55,928 nucleotides of DNA from Agrobacterium larrymoorei. GTDB taxonomy: Bacteria > Pseudomonadota > Alphaproteobacteria > Rhizobiales > Rhizobiaceae. Made by a program: the position numbers and the translations under genes. The stretch covers positions 1 to 55,928 of the forward strand of contig NZ_JAAMFB010000020.1 of the NCBI RefSeq assembly GCF_013322225.1. Reading direction: 5' to 3'. The notes below the pieces were generated by a model, which saw only the letters and a list, made by a program, of their open reading frames with translations, was not told the DNA's origin and made no database searches. Below are positions 9,003 through 19,638 of the stretch, piece by piece; within the stretch, counting starts at the first letter, position 1, and the number at the start of each line of letters is the position of its first letter.

Positions 9003-11144
9003 TCATGCGTTGCGAAGCCTGCCTTGCATAAGGTCGATAACGGCGCGCGCCGCTTCCAATACGTTGGTACCGGGGCCGAATACGGCGGCCACTCCATGGT
9101 CAAGGAGGAACTGGTAATCCTGACGCGGTATCACCCCGCCCACGATGACGATGACATCTTCAGCCCCGCTCGCCTTGAGCGCCTCGACAAGTTGGGGGGC
9201 AAGGGTCTTGTGTCCGGCCGCAAGAGAGGACATGCCGACGACATGGACTTTGTTCTCAATGGCGAGTTCTGCTGCTTCTTCGGGTGTCTGGAAAAGGGGA
9301 CCAGCTACGATATCGAAACCGATATCGCCGAAGGCAGAGGCGATGATTTTCGCGCCGCGATCGTGTCCATCCTGCCCCAGCTTCGCAATCATCATCTTCG
9401 GGCTAGATCCGACATGTGTGGAAAGCTCACTTAAGCGGTTTTTCAACGTCGCGTATTCCGGGTCATCGCCATAGGCTGCGGCATAAACATCGTGAACAAC
9501 TTCCGGCACGGCTTCGTGGTCACCGAAAACGCTGCGCATAGCGTCGGAAATTTCGCCAAGGGTCGCCCTTGCGCGTGCCGCTTCGACAGCGGCGTCAAGC
9601 AGATTGCCTGTGCCCGAGCTTGCAACTTCGATAAGGCGAGACAGCACTTTTTTGACTGCTGACGGATCACGTTGGCGGCGCACGGTTTCCAGTCGCCTTA
9701 TCTGCGACGCGCGAACCGCCGAGTTGTCGATATCGAGAATGTCGATAGGGTCTTCGTTCTCCAGGCGGAACTTGTTGACGCCAACGATGATTTCGTCGCC
9801 ACGATCCACCGCGGCCTGACGTTTCGTTGCTGCTTCCTCGATCAGACGTTTTGGCAGGCCGTTTGCAACAGCGCTTGTCATGCCACCAAGGGCCTCCACT
9901 TCTTCGATCAGTGCCCATGCCTTCTCGGCAAGCTCATTGGTCAGGCTCTCGACGTAATAGGAGCCTGCAAGTGGGTCCACCACCTTCGTCACGCCAGTCT
10001 CGTGCTGGAGAATGAGTTGGGTGTTGCGGGCAATACGGGCAGAAAAATCCGTTGGCAATGCCATCGCTTCATCGAGTGCATTGGTATGAAGCGACTGGGT
10101 GCCGCCCAGTGCCGCCGACAGGGCCTCATATGCGGTGCGGATCACGTTATTATAAGGGTCTTGCTCCTGGAGCGACACGCCCGAGGTTTGGCAATGTGTT
10201 CGCAGCATCATGGACGATGCTTTCTGTGGCTCGAACTCTTCCATGATCTTCGACCATAAAAGTCGTGCGGCGCGCAGTTTGGACGCTTCCATGAAGAAGT
10301 TCATGCCGATGGCAAAGAAGAAGGACAGGCGACCGGCGAAATCATCGACGTTCAGGCCTTTTTTGAGGGCGGCGCGCACATATTCGCGCCCATCAGCCAG
10401 CGTGAAGGCTAGTTCCTGCACCAGCGTCGCGCCTGCCTCCTGCATATGGTAGCCGGAGATCGAGATGGAGTTGAAGCGCGGCATCTCCTTTGCCGTGTAC
10501 TCGATGATATCGGCGATGATCCTCATCGAAGGTTCTGGGGGGTAAATATATGTGTTACGCACCATGAACTCTTTGAGAATATCGTTCTGGATGGTGCCGG
10601 AAAGCTCGGCGCGGGAGCAGCCTTGCTCTTCACCCGCAACGATGAACGACGCAAGGATCGGTATCACCGCGCCGTTCATGGTCATCGAAACCGACATTTC
10701 CTTCAGCGGAATGCCATCGAAGAGGATTTTCATGTCCTCGACGCTATCGATTGCAACGCCCGCCTTGCCGACATCGCCGACCACGCGCTCGTGGTCGCTG
10801 TCATAACCTCGGTGCGTGGCAAGGTCGAAGGCGACCGAAAGGCCCTTCTGGCCTGCTGCGAGATTACGCTTGTAGAACGCGTTGGATTCCTCTGCCGTCG
10901 AAAACCCCGCATATTGGCGGATCGTCCAAGGCCGCCCGGCATACATGGTGGCGCGCGGGCCACGAACGAACGGCTTAAATCCGGGCAGGCTGTCGAGATG
11001 GGAAATGCCGCTGATATCTTCGGCGGTATAAAGCGGCTTGACGTCGATGCCTTCGGGTGTCTCCCAGATGAGAGTTTCGGGTGAACGCTTCAATTCCTTT
11101 TCGGCCAGCGCTTCCCAATCCTTCAGGGTCTTTCCCTCCGACAT
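9003..11144 (-). CDS. scpA: Methylmalonyl-CoA mutase, large single-chain form
   Basis: A 713-residue adenosylcobalamin enzyme that interconverts succinyl-CoA and (R)-methylmalonyl-CoA, used for propionate and branched-chain amino acid breakdown. It has the large TIM-barrel substrate domain (about 20-540; recognisable segments [28 protein letters not shown] and [10 protein letters not shown]) and a C-terminal cobalamin domain with DGHDRG at 592-597, whose His594 is the lower cobalt ligand, followed by GMSSL and GGVIP. The length is that of the homodimeric form. It is known as bhbA in Sinorhizobium. AAGGAG precedes the ATG. It stands alone between the dpp operon terminator and iolR. Confidence 0.96.
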   Translation of the reverse strand: MSEGKTLKDWEALAEKELKRSPETLIWETPEGIDVKPLYTAEDISGISHLDSLPGFKPFVRGPRATMYAGRPWTIRQYAGFSTAEESNAFYKRNLAAGQKGLSVAFDLATHRGYDSDHERVVGDVGKAGVAIDSVEDMKILFDGIPLKEMSVSMTMNGAVIPILASFIVAGEEQGCSRAELSGTIQNDILKEFMVRNTYIYPPEPSMRIIADIIEYTAKEMPRFNSISISGYHMQEAGATLVQELAFTLADGREYVRAALKKGLNVDDFAGRLSFFFAIGMNFFMEASKLRAARLLWSKIMEEFEPQKASSMMLRTHCQTSGVSLQEQDPYNNVIRTAYEALSAALGGTQSLHTNALDEAMALPTDFSARIARNTQLILQHETGVTKVVDPLAGSYYVESLTNELAEKAWALIEEVEALGGMTSAVANGLPKRLIEEAATKRQAAVDRGDEIIVGVNKFRLENEDPIDILDIDNSAVRASQIRRLETVRRQRDPSAVKKVLSRLIEVASSGTGNLLDAAVEAARARATLGEISDAMRSVFGDHEAVPEVVHDVYAAAYGDDPEYATLKNRLSELSTHVGSSPKMMIAKLGQDGHDRGAKIIASAFGDIGFDIVAGPLFQTPEEAAELAIENKVHVVGMSSLAAGHKTLAPQLVEALKASGAEDVIVIVGGVIPRQDYQFLLDHGVAAVFGPGTNVLEAARAVIDLMQGRLRNA

Positions 11145-11294
11145 GCACTTCTCCTTAGCTGCGGTTTCGATGTCTGAAACCGAAACGCATCACCCAATGA
11201 TTTGGACGCACGCTTTTTTCCCGAAGCGAAGATATGGACGCTTAGGCGATTTCACAATGATTTTTGAAGGAGGTCGTTTGGAGGCACGGGTCAT

Positions 11295-11325
11295 ACAAAA
11301 AAGCCCCGGATCGCTCCGGGGCTTT
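11295..11325 (-). terminator. Terminator of the dpp operon
   Basis: AAAGCCCCGGA at 11300-11310 pairs with TCCGGGGCTTT at 11315-11325 around a four-base loop. Read on the minus strand, it is followed by a run of T, a typical intrinsic terminator right after the dppF stop. Confidence 0.92.
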
Positions 11326-11331
11326 GACAAC

Positions 11332-12173
<842 letters not shown>

Positions 12174-12177
<4 letters not shown>

Positions 12178-13040
12178 GCCGTTTCTCCCGCAGCGCTTGG
12201 GGCCGGTGTCGGCGTGCCGTCAAAGAACTGCGAAACGGTGGTCAGGCGATCACCCGTCGCGTTTTCCGGCAGCGCTGCCAGAAGCGCCTTCGTATAGTTG
12301 CTCTTGGGGTTTTCGAAGAGGGTCAGCACGTCGGCTTCCTCCATCTTGCGCCCCTTATATTGCACCACGACGCGGTCAGCCGTTTCCGCAACCACGCCCA
12401 TGTCATGGGTGATCATGATCAGGCCCATGCCGGTCTCAGTCTGAAGACGCATGATCAGATCGAGGATCTGCTTCTGGATCGTCACGTCGAGCGCGGTCGT
12501 CGGCTCGTCGGCAATCAGGAGTTTCGGATTGCAGGCAATGGCAATCGCGATCATGACGCGCTGGCACTGGCCACCGGACATCTGGTGCGGGAAGTGCTTC
12601 AGGCGCTCTTCCGGGTCCGGCAGACCGACGAGCTTGAACAGCTCGATGGCGCGTGCGTGGCGCGTCTTCTTATCCATGCCCATATGAATGCGCAGGACTT
12701 CCTCGATCTGGAAGCCGACGGTGAAGCAAGGGTTGAGGCTTGCAATCGGCTCCTGAAAGATCATGGCGACATCCTTGCCGATCAGCTTGCGGCGTTCTGA
12801 GCCCTCAAGCTTCTGGATGTCTTTGCCCTGAAACAACATGCGGTCGGCGGTGATCTTCGCCGTCCATGGCAGCAGGCCCATGACGGCCAGCATGGACACG
12901 GACTTGCCCGAGCCGGATTCGCCGACGATGGCGAGAACTTCACCCGCATCGACGGAAAGCGACACGCCATCAACGGCGCGGAACCAGCCGTTTGCGGTTT
13001 CGAATTCGACGGTGAGATTATCGATTTGCAGAAGTGCCAT
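12174..13040 (-). CDS. dppD: Dipeptide ABC transporter ATP-binding protein DppD
   Basis: A 288-residue ATPase, partner of DppF in the heterodimeric motor. Walker A is GESGSGKS at 40-47, the Q-loop region is [11 protein letters not shown], the signature is [12 protein letters not shown] (Cys in place of the more usual Arg after SGGQ/M), and Walker B is [12 protein letters not shown]. Family-typical [12 protein letters not shown] follows near the C-terminus. The gene starts one base after dppC ends and overlaps dppF by four bases, showing tight operon packing. Confidence 0.92.
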
Positions 13041-13041
13041 A

Positions 13042-13959
13042 TCAGGACCTCTTCAGTTTCGGGTCGAGCGCATCACGCAGACCATCGCCCATCAGGTTGA
13101 TGGCGAGAACGGTGATGAGGATGGCAAGACCGGGGAATGTAACGACCCACCAGGCGCGCAGAATGAACTCGCGCGCTTCGGCAAGCATGGTGCCCCATTC
13201 GGGAGCGGGCGGCTGAGCGCCCATGCCGAGGAAGCCCAGAGCCGCCGCATCGAGAATGGCGTTGGAGAAGGACAGCGTCGCCTGAACGATGAGCGGTGCG
13301 GTGCAGTTCGGCAGGATGGTGCGGAACATGAGGCGCAGCGGACCGGCACCGGCCAGACGCGAGGCGGTGACGTACTCCTTCGTCTTTTCAGCCATGACGG
13401 CAGCGCGGGTGAGGCGCACGAAATGCGGCTGGAGAACCAGCGCAATCGCAATCATGCCGTTGGTGAGGCCCGGGCCGAGAATGGCGACGAGCACGAGCGC
13501 CAGAAGCAGCGACGGGAAGGCGAGGATGATATCCATCAGACGCATGATCGCCGTATCGAGCCAGCCACGGTAATAGCCTGCGATAACGCCGATGACGACG
13601 CCTGTCGTGAGCGACAGCGTGGTGACGAAAACACCGATGAACAGCGAATATTGCGCACCATAAATCAGGCGCGAGAGGATGTCGCGGCCAACCGGGTCCG
13701 TGCCCAGAATGTGCGTCATGTTTCCGCCCTGTATCCAGGCCGGTGGCAGAAGAACTGCGTCACGATATTGCTGGAACGGTGAATGCGGGGCGATGAAAGA
13801 CGCGAAGACCGCGACGATGACCAGTGCGACGAAGACGTAGAGGCCGATGACGGCACCCTTGTTTTCGGAGAAATAGAACCAGAATTCCTTGAGCATCTGC
13901 TTGCGCATTGCGGCAGAGGAAACCGGAGCGGCGGTTTTGGTAATGGCGGTATCGGCCAT
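13042..13959 (-). CDS. dppC: Dipeptide ABC transporter permease DppC
   Basis: A 305-residue inner-membrane permease. The N-terminal helix is followed by the OppC/DppC-type periplasmic segment (FIAPHSPFQQYRDAV, HILGTDPVGRDILSRLIYGAQYSL) and a five-helix BPD_transp domain with the EAA-like loop (EYVTASRLAGAGPLRLMFR) that docks with the ATPases. The C-terminal NLMGDGLRDALDPKLK is typical of the subfamily. It pairs with DppB, 15 bases upstream. Confidence 0.93.
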   Translation of the reverse strand: MADTAITKTAAPVSSAAMRKQMLKEFWFYFSENKGAVIGLYVFVALVIVAVFASFIAPHSPFQQYRDAVLLPPAWIQGGNMTHILGTDPVGRDILSRLIYGAQYSLFIGVFVTTLSLTTGVVIGVIAGYYRGWLDTAIMRLMDIILAFPSLLLALVLVAILGPGLTNGMIAIALVLQPHFVRLTRAAVMAEKTKEYVTASRLAGAGPLRLMFRTILPNCTAPLIVQATLSFSNAILDAAALGFLGMGAQPPAPEWGTMLAEAREFILRAWWVVTFPGLAILITVLAINLMGDGLRDALDPKLKRS

Positions 13960-13974
13960 GAAACGGATCTCCCT

Positions 13975-14979
13975 TTAGTGCCGGATGCGTGGATTGATCA
14001 GGCCGTACAGGAGGTCAACGATGAGGTTGACGACCATGATGATGCCCGCAATCAACAACAGACCACCCTGAATGACCGGGTAATCGCGACGGAAGACGGA
14101 ATCGACCATCCACTTGCCGATGCCCGGCCAGGAGAAGATCGTTTCGGTGAGGATGGCACCGGCCAGCATGACGCCGACCTGAAGACCGATAGTGGTGATG
14201 ACCGGGATCATGGCGTTGCGCAGCGCGTGGATGCCGATGACGCGGAAGGGAGAAAGACCCTTGGCGCGTGCGGTGCGGACGTAATCTTCCGACAGCACTT
14301 CCAGCATCGCCGAGCGAGTCTGGCGCGCAATGACGGCGAGCGGAATGGTCGCAAGCACGATGGAGGGCAGCGCCAGATGGCTAAGCGCGGAGGTGAATGC
14401 ACCCTTCTGGCCGGAAAGCAGCGAGTCGATCAGCATAAAGCCGGTGACCGGCGGGAAGAAGAACATCAGCGAGATGCGGCCCGAAACCGGTGTCCATTGC
14501 AGGATGCCGGAAAACAGGATGATCAGCAGCAGGCCCCACCAGAAGATCGGCATGGAATAGCCGACGAGGGCAATGCCCATCAGGCCCTGATCGAAGATCG
14601 ACCCGCGCTTGATGGCGGCGATGACGCCTGCGGGAATGCCGATGAAGACGGCGAGGATGATCGCGCAGAAGGACAGTTCGACCGTTGCCGGGAAGAGCGC
14701 GAAGAACTGATCGATGATGGGTGACTTGGACACGATGGATGTGCCGAAATCACCACTCAGGACGCCCTTCAGGTAATCGAAATACTGGATGACCAGTGGA
14801 CGATCCATGCCGAGCGCGGCGCTGATCTGCGCATGGCGCTCTGGCGACATCACGCGTTCGCCGGACAAAAGAGCGACCGGATCGCCCGGCAGAAGCCGGA
14901 TGAACAGGAACGCGATAATGGAAACCCCGATGAATGTGGGGATGAGCACGGCAATGCGCCGTACGAGAAAGCCAATCAT
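13975..14979 (-). CDS. dppB: Dipeptide ABC transporter permease DppB
   Basis: A 334-residue permease with the first helix directly at the N-terminus (FLVRRIAVLIPTFIGVS), the GDP motif of OppB/DppB proteins (LLPGDPVALL), a long periplasmic part and a five-helix transport domain with the coupling loop DYVRTARAKGLSPFRVIGIH. The C-terminus DLLYGLINPRIRH is typical. It follows dppA after a 146-base gap that contains a strong hairpin, suggesting that the binding protein is made in excess over the permeases. Confidence 0.93.
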   Translation of the reverse strand: MIGFLVRRIAVLIPTFIGVSIIAFLFIRLLPGDPVALLSGERVMSPERHAQISAALGMDRPLVIQYFDYLKGVLSGDFGTSIVSKSPIIDQFFALFPATVELSFCAIILAVFIGIPAGVIAAIKRGSIFDQGLMGIALVGYSMPIFWWGLLLIILFSGILQWTPVSGRISLMFFFPPVTGFMLIDSLLSGQKGAFTSALSHLALPSIVLATIPLAVIARQTRSAMLEVLSEDYVRTARAKGLSPFRVIGIHALRNAMIPVITTIGLQVGVMLAGAILTETIFSWPGIGKWMVDSVFRRDYPVIQGGLLLIAGIIMVVNLIVDLLYGLINPRIRH

Positions 14980-15074
14980 GAGAAACCTTCGATCTGTTCC
15001 TTCAAGGAACCTATGCGCGGGTAGTAGCGACCTTTTCGGTCTGCTTCTTGTTGTTGTGTGTATCAGAACGCAAG

Positions 15075-15105
15075 TGCCGCGCGCCTTGGATCAAGACGCG
15101 CGGCA
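15075..15105 (-). other. Hairpin between dppA and dppB
   Basis: TGCCGCGCG at 15075-15083 pairs with CGCGCGGCA at 15097-15105, and CTTG/CAAG continue the stem inside the loop. On the coding (minus) strand no T-run follows, so it is more likely an RNA stability or partial-termination element that protects the dppA message than a full terminator. Confidence 0.65.
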
Positions 15106-15125
15106 TTTTTGTATTCTTCCGACTG

Positions 15126-16724
15126 TTACTCGGCAATATCAACGTTTTCGAACGTGAAGTCACCCAGCGGGCTCTGAACGAAGCCGGTCACTTCCTTGCG
15201 CATCGGAACGATGGACAGGGAGTGGTCGATGGTGGCCCAAGGTGCTTCCTTTTTGAAGACAACCTGAGCTTCTTCGTAGAGCTTGGTGCGCTCGGCCTGG
15301 TCGGTCGTGACCTTGGCCTTCTTCACCAGATCGTTGAATTCCTTGTTGCACCACTGCGCACGGTTGTTGCCGCCAACGGCTTCGCAGCCGAGCAGGGTGT
15401 CGAGGAAGTTGTCCGGATCGCCATTGTCGCCCGTCCAGCCGAGCATGACGGCGCCGTCACGGTCCTTTGCCTTGGAGCGGTCGAGATATTCGGCCCACTC
15501 GTAGGAGACGATCTCAACCTTCACGCCGATCTTCGCGAAATCATCCTGGATGATTTCAGCAGCGCGGCGGGCGTTCAGCATGTATGGACGCGAAACCGGC
15601 ATTGCCCAGACCTTCATGGAAAGGTCCTTCACGCCTGCTTCTTCGAGCATCTTCTTGGCGGCGTCGAGATCGTACGAGTCGTCTTCGATCTTGTCGTTAT
15701 AGGACCACATGGTCGGCGGCAACGGGTTCTTGGCAGGCGTTGCCATGCCTTGGAAGACTGCGTCGACGATTGCCTTCTTGTTGATAGCCTTGTTCAGCGC
15801 CTTGCGAACTTCAATCTTGTCGAATGGAGCCTGCGTGGTGTTGTAGGCGAGGTAGGCAACGTTGAGGCCTTCCTGTTCCATGACCTGAAGACTTGGATCA
15901 GACTTCATGGACTGCACGTCGGCAGCGTTCGGGTAAGGCATCAGATGGCATTCGCCAGCCTTGAGCTTCTGGTAACGAACGGCAGCGTCGGTGGTGATTG
16001 CGAAGACGAGGTTGTCGACCTTCGGTGCGCCACCCCAATAGTCCTTGTTGGCGGTATAGCGGATGACTGCATCCTGCTGATAACCAACGAAGGTGAACGG
16101 ACCCGTGCCGACCGGCATCTGGTTCAACTGCGCCTGCTTGCCTTCAGCTGCGAGCTTGTCGGTGTATTCCTTCGAGACGATCGAAGCGAACGGCATGGCG
16201 ATGTTGGCGAGGAAAGGAGCTTCCGGACGGTTCAGCGTGAACTTGACCGTCATGTCGTCGACCTTTTCGACGGACTTGATCAGTTCAGGGAAACCCATGC
16301 CAGCGGCGTATTCCCAGGACGTGCCGGGAACATACTGGTGCCATGGATTGTCGGTCTTGATCTGGCGCTCGATGGAGAACACGACGTCATCGGCGTTCAA
16401 CTCGCGGGTCGGGGTGAAGAATTCGGTGGTCTGGAACTTGACGCCCTTGCGCAGCTTGAACGTATAGACTGTACCGTCTTCAGAAACTTCCCAGCTCTCG
16501 GCCAGGCCAGCGACCGGCTTGGTGGTGCCAGGTTCGAATTCCAGAAGGCGGCTGTAAACGGTGTGCGCAGCAGCATCGAACGTGGTGCCAGCCGTGTAAA
16601 GACCGGGATCGAAGCCTTCAGGCGAGCCTTCCGAGCAGAACACGAAAGTTTTCGCGCTTGCAGCAGAGGCGAAGCAGGTCGCAGATAGCAACGCGGCGGC
16701 GATCAGGCCAATTTTATATCTCAT
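15126..16724 (-). CDS. dppA: Dipeptide-binding periplasmic protein DppA
   Basis: A 532-residue family-5 solute-binding protein. The signal peptide ends at about 24 (ASAASA-KTF). The mature start KTFVFCSEGSPEGFDPGLY, the segment PTRELNADDVVFS, the sequence RPEAPFLA, and WTGDNGDPDNF near the C-terminus match enterobacterial DppA closely, which supports dipeptides (and possibly haem or aminolaevulinate) as ligands. It leads the dppABCDF operon. The 280 bases upstream hold its promoter region, AT-rich around 16800-16870, and the sodB terminator; I cannot single out the -35 and -10 boxes with confidence. Confidence 0.94.
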   Translation of the reverse strand: MRYKIGLIAAALLSATCFASAASAKTFVFCSEGSPEGFDPGLYTAGTTFDAAAHTVYSRLLEFEPGTTKPVAGLAESWEVSEDGTVYTFKLRKGVKFQTTEFFTPTRELNADDVVFSIERQIKTDNPWHQYVPGTSWEYAAGMGFPELIKSVEKVDDMTVKFTLNRPEAPFLANIAMPFASIVSKEYTDKLAAEGKQAQLNQMPVGTGPFTFVGYQQDAVIRYTANKDYWGGAPKVDNLVFAITTDAAVRYQKLKAGECHLMPYPNAADVQSMKSDPSLQVMEQEGLNVAYLAYNTTQAPFDKIEVRKALNKAINKKAIVDAVFQGMATPAKNPLPPTMWSYNDKIEDDSYDLDAAKKMLEEAGVKDLSMKVWAMPVSRPYMLNARRAAEIIQDDFAKIGVKVEIVSYEWAEYLDRSKAKDRDGAVMLGWTGDNGDPDNFLDTLLGCEAVGGNNRAQWCNKEFNDLVKKAKVTTDQAERTKLYEEAQVVFKKEAPWATIDHSLSIVPMRKEVTGFVQSPLGDFTFENVDIAE

Positions 16725-16954
16725 CGTTGAGCTCCCAATTTTTTGTAACCGGCCCGCTTGTCCCGCGAGTGCCGACCAATCGTGGTTATAAGAAACTCAT
16801 CACATACTCAAGCGGAGTGCTTCAACGATTCAGATGATTTTTGACCAAATATTCAACTTTTTGCGAAGTGATGCTAATTTGGGCGCATCGGATAGAATGT
16901 CATGTCTCCAAACGCACGAGTGAACCTGACAGGATTTATCGAGTACAGTGCTTG

Positions 16955-16979
16955 AAAAACGCCCTGTGAGGCAAGGGCG
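16955..16979 (-). terminator. Terminator of sodB
   Basis: On the minus strand CGCCCT pairs with AGGGCG around an eight-base loop and TTTTTC follows. It lies 26 bases past the sodB stop codon. Confidence 0.8.
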
Positions 16980-17004
16980 CTTGCGAGAGTGGATGCGCAG
17001 ATGC

Positions 17005-17697
17005 TTATACCTGCGCTATTTTGTCTCCGACAACGCGCCAGTTGACGATGTTTTCCAGAACGGCCTTGATGTGCTCTGGTTTACGGTTCTCGTAATCCAC
17101 ATAATAGGCGTGTTCCCATATATCGATACCGAGATATGCTGGACGACCAACCGCTACCGGGTTGTTGCCATCCTCGTAGCCGATAAGCGCAAGCTTGTTG
17201 TCGTCGCCTCTTGTCAGCCACACCCATCCCGTACCGAACACCTCATCTGACGTCGCTACGGCTTTATCGACAAATTTGCCGTAGTCGCCGAAAGCAGCGT
17301 TGATTTCATCGGCGGCCTTACCGTCAGGACTGCTTGGGCCGCCCGGTACAAACTGATCCCAGTAAACCACGTGATTCCAGGCCTGAGCGGCGTTGTTGTA
17401 GATCTTCTTGTCAGCGTCCTTGCCGTAGGATGCCTTGACGATCGCCTCCAGGTCCATTTCCGCATAGGGAGTGTCCTTCACAAGCGTGTTCAGCTTGTCG
17501 AAATATGCCTTGTGGTGCTTTCCGTAGTGAAGGCTCACGGTTTTTTGGGAGATGTGGGGAGCCAGGGCATCCTCGCCGAATGGCAAAGCGGGCTGTGTAA
17601 AAGGGGTCGCCGCTCTACCGATCGAAGGAGTGGACAGGACTGCTGCCGCGGCAGAAGCGGCACTTGCTGCGAGAACGGCTCGTCTGGTCAAGATCAT
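17005..17697 (-). CDS. sodB: Tat-exported Fe/Mn superoxide dismutase
   Basis: A 230-residue protein that converts superoxide to hydrogen peroxide and oxygen. The first 30 residues are a twin-arginine signal (TRRAVLAASA followed by an Ala-rich core and GRAA), so the enzyme should be folded with its metal in the cytoplasm and exported to the periplasm. The metal ligands are H57 (SLHYGKHH), H109 (WNHVVYWDQF), D192 and H196 (DIWEHAYY). I start at ATG 17697, where GAGGAAA precedes the codon and the Tat motif begins; a longer frame adds 32 residues with no signal character. It follows the siderophore ATPase by 92 bases on the same strand. Whether it uses iron, manganese or both cannot be read safely. 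Confidence 0.92.
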   Translation of the reverse strand: MILTRRAVLAASAASAAAAVLSTPSIGRAATPFTQPALPFGEDALAPHISQKTVSLHYGKHHKAYFDKLNTLVKDTPYAEMDLEAIVKASYGKDADKKIYNNAAQAWNHVVYWDQFVPGGPSSPDGKAADEINAAFGDYGKFVDKAVATSDEVFGTGWVWLTRGDDNKLALIGYEDGNNPVAVGRPAYLGIDIWEHAYYVDYENRKPEHIKAVLENIVNWRVVGDKIAQV

Positions 17698-17789
17698 GGG
17701 TCTGTTTCCTCGTTGGGGTTGAGAACCCTTAACTAGGCTGGGAACATCCCGTTTCCGCAATTCTCCAAACTCTCGGATTTGTGATGCCT

Positions 17790-18605
17790 TCAAGTTTCGG
17801 CAAGTGTCGAGGAAATCCTGTGGCGACCGATCGGCAGCATCATGGGACGACCTGTTAAAGGGTCCGGTATGACACGGCTCTGAAGGCCGAATACGTCTTG
17901 CACGGTCTTTTCCGTGAGGACTTCCTTTGGCGTCCCGCGAAACTGTATCCTGCCGTTTGCCATTGCAATCAGATAATCGGCATATCGTGCGGCAAGGTTC
18001 AGATCATGAAGGACCATGACCACAGTCGTCCCTCGTGAATGATTGAGGTCCGTCAAAAGATCGAGGACATCGATCTGGTGATTAATGTCGAGAAAGGTGG
18101 TCGGCTCATCCAGCAAAAGAACGTCCGTCTGCTGCGCCAATGCCATTGCGATCCAGACCCGTTGCCGTTGTCCGCCTGAAAGCTCGTCCACAGGTCGTTC
18201 TGCAAGTGTCTCCGTTTTCGTGGCGATAAGAGCGTCGGAAACAGCCTCATCATCTGACCTCGTCCAGCGGGAAAAGACGCCATGGTGAGGGTTGCGGCCC
18301 CGGCTGACAAGGTCAGCCACCGTTATTCCTTCCGGCGCGACCGGAGACTGAGGAAGGAGGCCGAGAGTGCGGGCCAGCTCCTTTGGCTGCGTATGATGAA
18401 TTGATTTGCCATCCAGAAGCACGCGACCGTCCTTGGGGGCAATCAGCCGGGACATCGCGCGCAAAAGGGTAGATTTCCCACAGGCGTTCGCACCCACGAT
18501 CACCGATATTTTTTCCGGAGGAACTTCGAGATCGAGCTTGTCGAAAATCAACGTATCCCCGTAGCCAGCGGACAGGGCTTCTGCGGTCAGCGAGTGGACG
18601 GTCAT
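17790..18605 (-). CDS. Ferric-siderophore ABC transporter ATP-binding protein (FhuC/FepC type)
   Basis: A 271-residue ATPase of the iron-siderophore and cobalamin import family. Walker A GANACGKST is at 38-46, the family-typical LGLLPQSPVAPEGITVADLVSRGR follows in the Q-loop region, the signature is LSGGQRQRVWIAMALAQ, and Walker B LLLDEPTTFLDINHQ. The start overlaps the stop of the preceding permease as ATGA. It drives the two FecCD permeases encoded upstream in the same operon. Which siderophore is carried cannot be told from this subunit. Confidence 0.93.
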   Translation of the reverse strand: MTVHSLTAEALSAGYGDTLIFDKLDLEVPPEKISVIVGANACGKSTLLRAMSRLIAPKDGRVLLDGKSIHHTQPKELARTLGLLPQSPVAPEGITVADLVSRGRNPHHGVFSRWTRSDDEAVSDALIATKTETLAERPVDELSGGQRQRVWIAMALAQQTDVLLLDEPTTFLDINHQIDVLDLLTDLNHSRGTTVVMVLHDLNLAARYADYLIAMANGRIQFRGTPKEVLTEKTVQDVFGLQSRVIPDPLTGRPMMLPIGRHRISSTLAET

Positions 18606-19636
18606 AATGAGCCTCCCGCGCGGTTGACGCGCACAATCAGGTAAATGAGATAGGGGGCGCCGAGCGCACCTGTGACGACGCCAACGGGATATCGGCTGGG
18701 AAGCATGAATTGCCCGAGATAATCTCCAGCGAGAACGAGTATCGCGCCGGTCAGTGCGGCAGGAATGAGAAGCGAGCCGTTGCTCCCCACGATCCGCGCC
18801 GCGATGGGGCCAGACAGGAAAGCGACGAATGCAATCGGCCCAGCTACTGCCGTAGCAATGGAAATCATCCCCACGGAGGCGATGATGATCATGATGCGGG
18901 TAAGGCCAACGCGCACGCCAAGAGCCGCCGCCGTGTCGTCGCCCATGCGTAACAGTTCAAGGTCTCGCCGTTTGGCGATCAACAGTGTCCCAAACGCTAT
19001 CAGCCCGAAAATAAGCGGTATCGATTGATCCAACCGTGCGCCGTTGACGCTGCCGGTCAGCCAGCGCATCGCTTCCTGAAGCGTCCATGCAGGAGCGCCT
19101 GAAAGAATGTAGGCGATGACGCTTTCCAGCATGGCCGAGACGCCGATCCCCACCAGTATTAGGCGTGTGCTGGCAACACCGTTGCGGGACGCGAGGCCGT
19201 AAACCAGTATGGCTATTCCAAGTCCTGCGACAACGGCAAAAACGGAGACCATGGGTCCGGACATCGACAGCACGACGATAGCAAATACGGCCGCCGCGCT
19301 GGCACCGGAACTGATGCCGATGATATCAGGGCTGGCGAGTGGATTTCGAAGCATGATCTGGAAGGCAACGCCCCCGAGACCGAAGCTTATGCCCGCAAGA
19401 ACTGAAAGCACGGCGCGGGGAAGCCGCAACTGACCAACGGCGAAGGATGCGCCGGGTACTGCCTCTCCCATCAGGACGCGAAGCACTTCGTTCACAGGTG
19501 TTACCGATTGCCCGATGACGAGTGTTATCGCGAACAGTAGAACGACCAGCAGTGCCATAAAAAGGATGATGGACCGGCTTTTACGCGCACGTTGGCGGCG
19601 TTGATCCGCTATGGCTTTGGTGATGGTCAGCGACAT
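18602..19636 (-). CDS. Ferric-siderophore ABC transporter permease, FecCD family (second)
   Basis: A 344-residue permease with about nine to ten membrane helices. FecCD family landmarks are RLPRAVLSVLAGISFGLGGVAFQ, NPLASPDIIGISSGAS and, near the end, the ATPase-coupling and exit segment AGPIAFVAFLSGPIAARIVG. The start ATG 19636 lies two bases after the stop of the first permease; a frame reaching 90 codons further upstream has no membrane character and overlaps that gene. It forms a heterodimer with the neighbouring FecCD protein. Confidence 0.92.
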   Translation of the reverse strand: MSLTITKAIADQRRQRARKSRSIILFMALLVVLLFAITLVIGQSVTPVNEVLRVLMGEAVPGASFAVGQLRLPRAVLSVLAGISFGLGGVAFQIMLRNPLASPDIIGISSGASAAAVFAIVVLSMSGPMVSVFAVVAGLGIAILVYGLASRNGVASTRLILVGIGVSAMLESVIAYILSGAPAWTLQEAMRWLTGSVNGARLDQSIPLIFGLIAFGTLLIAKRRDLELLRMGDDTAAALGVRVGLTRIMIIIASVGMISIATAVAGPIAFVAFLSGPIAARIVGSNGSLLIPAALTGAILVLAGDYLGQFMLPSRYPVGVVTGALGAPYLIYLIVRVNRAGGSL

Positions 19637-19638
19637 GC

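Noticed and set aside
11163..11181. GGTTTC...GAAACC repeat upstream of methylmalonyl-CoA mutase
   Set aside because: Six-base arms with a seven-base spacer are likely by chance in a window of this size.
13783..14724. A 313-codon plus-strand frame opposite dppB
   Set aside because: Extremely Asp/Glu/Arg-rich low-complexity translation, as expected from the reverse strand of a membrane-protein gene.
15048..16688. A 546-codon plus-strand frame opposite dppA
   Set aside because: It is antisense to a firmly recognised binding protein, has no family features, and reflects the codon bias of the real gene.
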